From: Neopusillimonas aromaticivorans
GTDB taxonomy: Bacteria > Pseudomonadota > Gammaproteobacteria > Burkholderiales > Burkholderiaceae_B
Direction: 5' to 3'
Assembly (NCBI RefSeq): GCF_030344915.1
Contig: NZ_CP128233.1
Coordinates: 62,001-126,000 of the forward strand
Length of the DNA stretch: 64,000 bases
Of this stretch, positions 61,700 through 64,000 are shown one piece after another (the stretch's first letter is position 1; the number at the start of each line of letters is the position of its first letter). Below the pieces are notes generated by a model. The model saw only the letters and a program-made list of their open reading frames with translations, was not told the origin of the DNA and did not search any database. A program made the translations under genes and the position numbers.

Positions 61700-61852
61700 C
61701 TAGCAATTTCCCTTCTTTGCCTGACCGGGTGGACAGAACGAACCCGAAGAACGGCCACCATCCGGGTCCACAATTACCGACCCTCTGGGCGTGTGTACAG
61801 CGCATGCGGAAAGCAAAGACAAAACAGCACAGACAAACAGCACTTTTTTCAT
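61700..61852 (-). CDS. Small lipoprotein
   Basis: 50 residues from ATG at 61852. Signal peptide with lipobox LLSAC at ~14-18; short mature part with one Cys pair (SFCPPGQAKKGNC). Likely a small periplasmic or outer-membrane lipoprotein of unknown function. Confidence 0.6.
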   Translation of the reverse strand: MKKVLFVCAVLSLLSACAVHTPRGSVIVDPDGGRSSGSFCPPGQAKKGNC

Positions 61853-61954
61853 GACCAGGCCCCATGGTTTAGACAGTGGCTGATTTTGCACCAATAGAAA
61901 ATATGCAACATCACAAAAGGTAACCCGCCACACCTGGCGTTTTTATGGTAAAAA

Positions 61955-61974
61955 TACTGTTCATATAAACAGTA
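61955..61974 (+). promoter_or_regulatory. LexA (SOS) box upstream of the gene at 61991
   Basis: TACTGTTCATATAAACAGTA: both outer half-sites match the consensus exactly (TACTGT, ACAGTA). It lies 16 bases before the ATG at 61991. Confidence 0.8.
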
Positions 61975-61990
61975 TCTGGAGATTCACCCC

Positions 61991-62279
61991 ATGTACGCCA
62001 TTACACTTCAAGACGCCCCCTCAATTATTCCGCAACAGGCCCGGATCGATGCCGAAACCCGTTTTCAAAAACCCTTGAACGCGCATTGGGCGGGCCCGAA
62101 AACGTCATGTTGGCTTACCGAGCCTGGCAAACCGCAGAAGAAACCTCTGACATCGAACTGTCATACGAGCAAATCGCCCTGGTTAAAAAGTGGCTGGCTG
62201 CTGCATCCAGGGCACGCAACGATGGGCTGCGCGACCTGGGGAAACCGAAGCATGGTTTGAGGTACGGGCCATAAAATAG
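61991..62279 (+). CDS. Small SOS-regulated protein of unknown function (two frame breaks)
   Basis: Adding one A near 62069 (RFQKTLERALGGPENVML) and one G near 62240 (LRDLGETEAWFEVRAIK) gives 96 residues from ATG at 61991, preceded by TGGAGA. Hydrophilic and helical, no membrane segment or known motif. The LexA box immediately upstream suggests induction by DNA damage. It converges on the acetyltransferase gene, with stops five bases apart. Confidence 0.6.
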
Positions 62280-62284
62280 GCGGC

Positions 62285-62839
62285 TCACCAGCCTTGCCAG
62301 GCCGCCGCCAGGCTGGCCACCATATACACAGCAGCATCACCGTAGGTCAGCAGGTTTTTGCGTTGTACAGGGTCAACAAGCACTACTTGCCGAAAACCCT
62401 GTCGTTCCCAATAAGCCTGCGAACCTTGCACAGAGACCAGTGCAGCCTGCATGACGCCGCGTTCATGTGCTTGCGCGAACAAAAGCTGCAGCATATGACG
62501 CGCAATACCTTTACCAGAATGTAATGGGTGCACACACATGTCATGTACATACAGAACATGCCCATCTTCTTCTGACAGGTCAAAATCACCATGCAAAGGG
62601 GTCACTTTGCCCGGCACAGACCAATAAGCAACGGCATAGGCTTGCAAAGTCTTGCCATCAGCTCCTGTCAGACCCACTGAACACTGGTGTTCACTCGCCA
62701 AACGACGGGTAAACACATCGGTGCTTTCAAGAAAACCATCGCCATAACACGCGATCTGCACGTGGTGCAGGCCAGACACATCGGCAGGAGTCAAACGATG
62801 CAGCCGTAACGAAGAAGGCCGTGTATTTATCAAAGACAT
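62285..62839 (-). CDS. GNAT-family N-acetyltransferase
   Basis: 184 residues. The acetyl-CoA-binding motif is VHPLHSGKGIARHMLQ (residues ~107-122), followed by ALVSVQGSQAYWERQGFRQV, the usual GNAT end. Substrate cannot be read from sequence. Confidence 0.88.
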   Translation of the reverse strand: MSLINTRPSSLRLHRLTPADVSGLHHVQIACYGDGFLESTDVFTRRLASEHQCSVGLTGADGKTLQAYAVAYWSVPGKVTPLHGDFDLSEEDGHVLYVHDMCVHPLHSGKGIARHMLQLLFAQAHERGVMQAALVSVQGSQAYWERQGFRQVVLVDPVQRKNLLTYGDAAVYMVASLAAAWQGW

Positions 62840-62996
62840 GGTTCATTTTATAACGCCCATAACTCTTTGTTACCAAAACCCTGCCCTCTTTCATCAATGA
62901 TTACGTAACCTCTGTCTTGGGACAAACAGATCTGCCTGCACGACAACCGGCAAACATTTACCCCTTTTCCATAGTTGTCAATCACCGGAGAACGCC

Positions 62997-63746
62997 ATGC
63001 AACACACACCCGACTGCTGCCCCGACTCCCTGAAAAACAATGATCGACGCCATTGGCTTATGGCTGGTTTTGGTTTAAGTGTGGCCGCTGCGGCCGGTCT
63101 GTCTGTCATCCCGGCCACCGCAGCGGCCGTTTCATTGACACAGGCGCAGCGCGATGCCATGACACCCGACCAGGTCATCGACATGCTGCAGCAAGGCAAT
63201 GCCCGCTTTCGCAGCGGGAAAATGCAGTCTCATGATTTTCTTGCCCAGAAGCGGGCTACGGCCACAGGCCAGTACCCGGCGGCCGTGATTCTAAGCTGCA
63301 TCGACTCACGCGCCCCGGGCGAAATCATTTTTGATACCGGTATCGGCGATGCATTCGGTGCACGAATTGCCGGGAATATTGCCACCCCAGACCTGATTGG
63401 CAGCATGGAATTTGCATGTGCAGTCGCCGGGGCCAAACTGGTGTTGGTCCTGGGTCACACCGGTTGCGGTGCCATCGCAGGTGCCATCAATGGCGTAAAA
63501 CTCGGCAATTTGACCGGGCTGCTGCAACAAATCGAACCCGCAGTAAAGGCAACAACTTACGATGGCGAACGCACAGGCAGCAATCGCGCCTTCGTCGATG
63601 CCGTAGCGCGCCAAAACGTACAGTTAACCGTCAATGTCATTCGCCAGAACAGCGCCATATTGGCCGGGTTGGAAAAAGACGGCAAAATCAAGATGATCGG
63701 TGCCATGTACGACCTGTCGAATGGCGAAGTTGCATTTCTGCATTAA
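62997..63746 (+). CDS. Exported beta-class carbonic anhydrase
   Basis: 249 residues. Zinc ligands: Cys in LSCIDSR, with Asp/Arg of the C-x-D-x-R dyad, and His/Cys in GHTGCGAI. The N-terminus has DRRHWLMAGFGLSVAAAAGLS, a hydrophobic export signal with paired arginines, possibly Tat-dependent, ending near AAAVS. Interconverts CO2 and bicarbonate, here probably in the periplasm. Confidence 0.92.
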   Translation: MQHTPDCCPDSLKNNDRRHWLMAGFGLSVAAAAGLSVIPATAAAVSLTQAQRDAMTPDQVIDMLQQGNARFRSGKMQSHDFLAQKRATATGQYPAAVILSCIDSRAPGEIIFDTGIGDAFGARIAGNIATPDLIGSMEFACAVAGAKLVLVLGHTGCGAIAGAINGVKLGNLTGLLQQIEPAVKATTYDGERTGSNRAFVDAVARQNVQLTVNVIRQNSAILAGLEKDGKIKMIGAMYDLSNGEVAFLH

Positions 63747-63914
63747 ATGTACAACGGCACCTGCTTTCAGGGCTTTACCGTGGTTCCCATCCTTGCCCGG
63801 GTAAAAATTCGCTGTTAGTCTGGCATTCCAGCCGCCTTTCAACAAGGTGCCTGAGCCATCCTCGCGTTTGCTCGTCCCGCAAACGGAAAATGACTGACAA
63901 AAACGGGAAAACCC

Positions 63915-64000
63915 ATGAAACGCGTTATTTCTACCCTTCTTCTTGGTCTTATCGTCGGGCTTCCTGCCGCGACTAACGCCGGTGACAGGTACAGTGACGT
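63915..64000 (+). CDS. Start of a secreted protein (cut by window end)
   Basis: 28 codons are visible from ATG at 63915: a signal peptide (MKRVISTLLLGLIVGLPAA) with likely cleavage after TNA. The mature part begins GDRYSD. Product unknown. Confidence 0.5.
   Translation, partial: MKRVISTLLLGLIVGLPAATNAGDRYSD

Overview
The window looks like chromosomal DNA of a betaproteobacterium, most likely family Alcaligenaceae (Bordetella/Advenella/Pusillimonas relatives). The basis is gene content and order: recA-recX next to a DUF2889 gene and sucCD; hemCDXY; an aspartate carbamoyltransferase with an extra N-terminal helix-turn-helix; and a full protocatechuate branch of the beta-ketoadipate pathway with pobA. 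The species call is inference; no 16S gene is present.

Layout. (1) 1-9046: accessory DNA with a minus-strand operon (ribbon-helix-helix protein, ~1495-aa SF1 helicase with C-terminal nuclease, unknown third gene), two unknown convergent genes, a helix-turn-helix protein and an orphan AbrB-type protein. It abuts a TadG-like pilus gene that seems cut at its 3' end. (2) 9047-37376: core genome: Flp-type pilin, an Aer-like chemoreceptor, the pca/pob genes (pcaB, fused pcaCD, pcaQ, pcaHG, an IclR regulator, pcaIJ, pobR, pobA) that take 4-hydroxybenzoate and protocatechuate to beta-ketoadipyl-CoA, then ppa, hemYXDC, terC, sucDC, recX, recA, rdgC and pyrB. (3) 37417-61497: a defence region behind a tRNA-Ile(CAU) gene whose 3' half recurs at 50216 and 51185. 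Between the copies are a complete Zorya type I operon (zorABCD), an IS3 element, RelE/ParE-type and HicAB toxin-antitoxin pairs and small unknown genes. After the last copy come a Wadjet operon (jetABCD) and a ~1147-aa RecB-nuclease/RNase-H-like/helicase fusion. No integrase gene is visible. (4) 61500-64000: a small lipoprotein, a LexA-box gene of unknown function, a GNAT acetyltransferase, an exported beta-carbonic anhydrase and the start of a secreted protein.

How the parts work together. The pca/pob block is a catabolic regulon with three local regulators and visible operator candidates. Zorya (anti-phage), Wadjet (anti-plasmid), toxin-antitoxin pairs and two large helicase-nucleases make two defence-rich zones. 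LexA-type boxes precede recA, the gene at 61991 and, less exactly, the gene at 5243.

Data quality matters. About 21 protein genes and the tRNA contain one to three single-base frame or length errors, nearly all repaired by adding one base to a short homopolymer. They occur in housekeeping genes (hemX, terC) as well as accessory ones, so I treat them as probable sequencing errors, give one span per gene and note each break.
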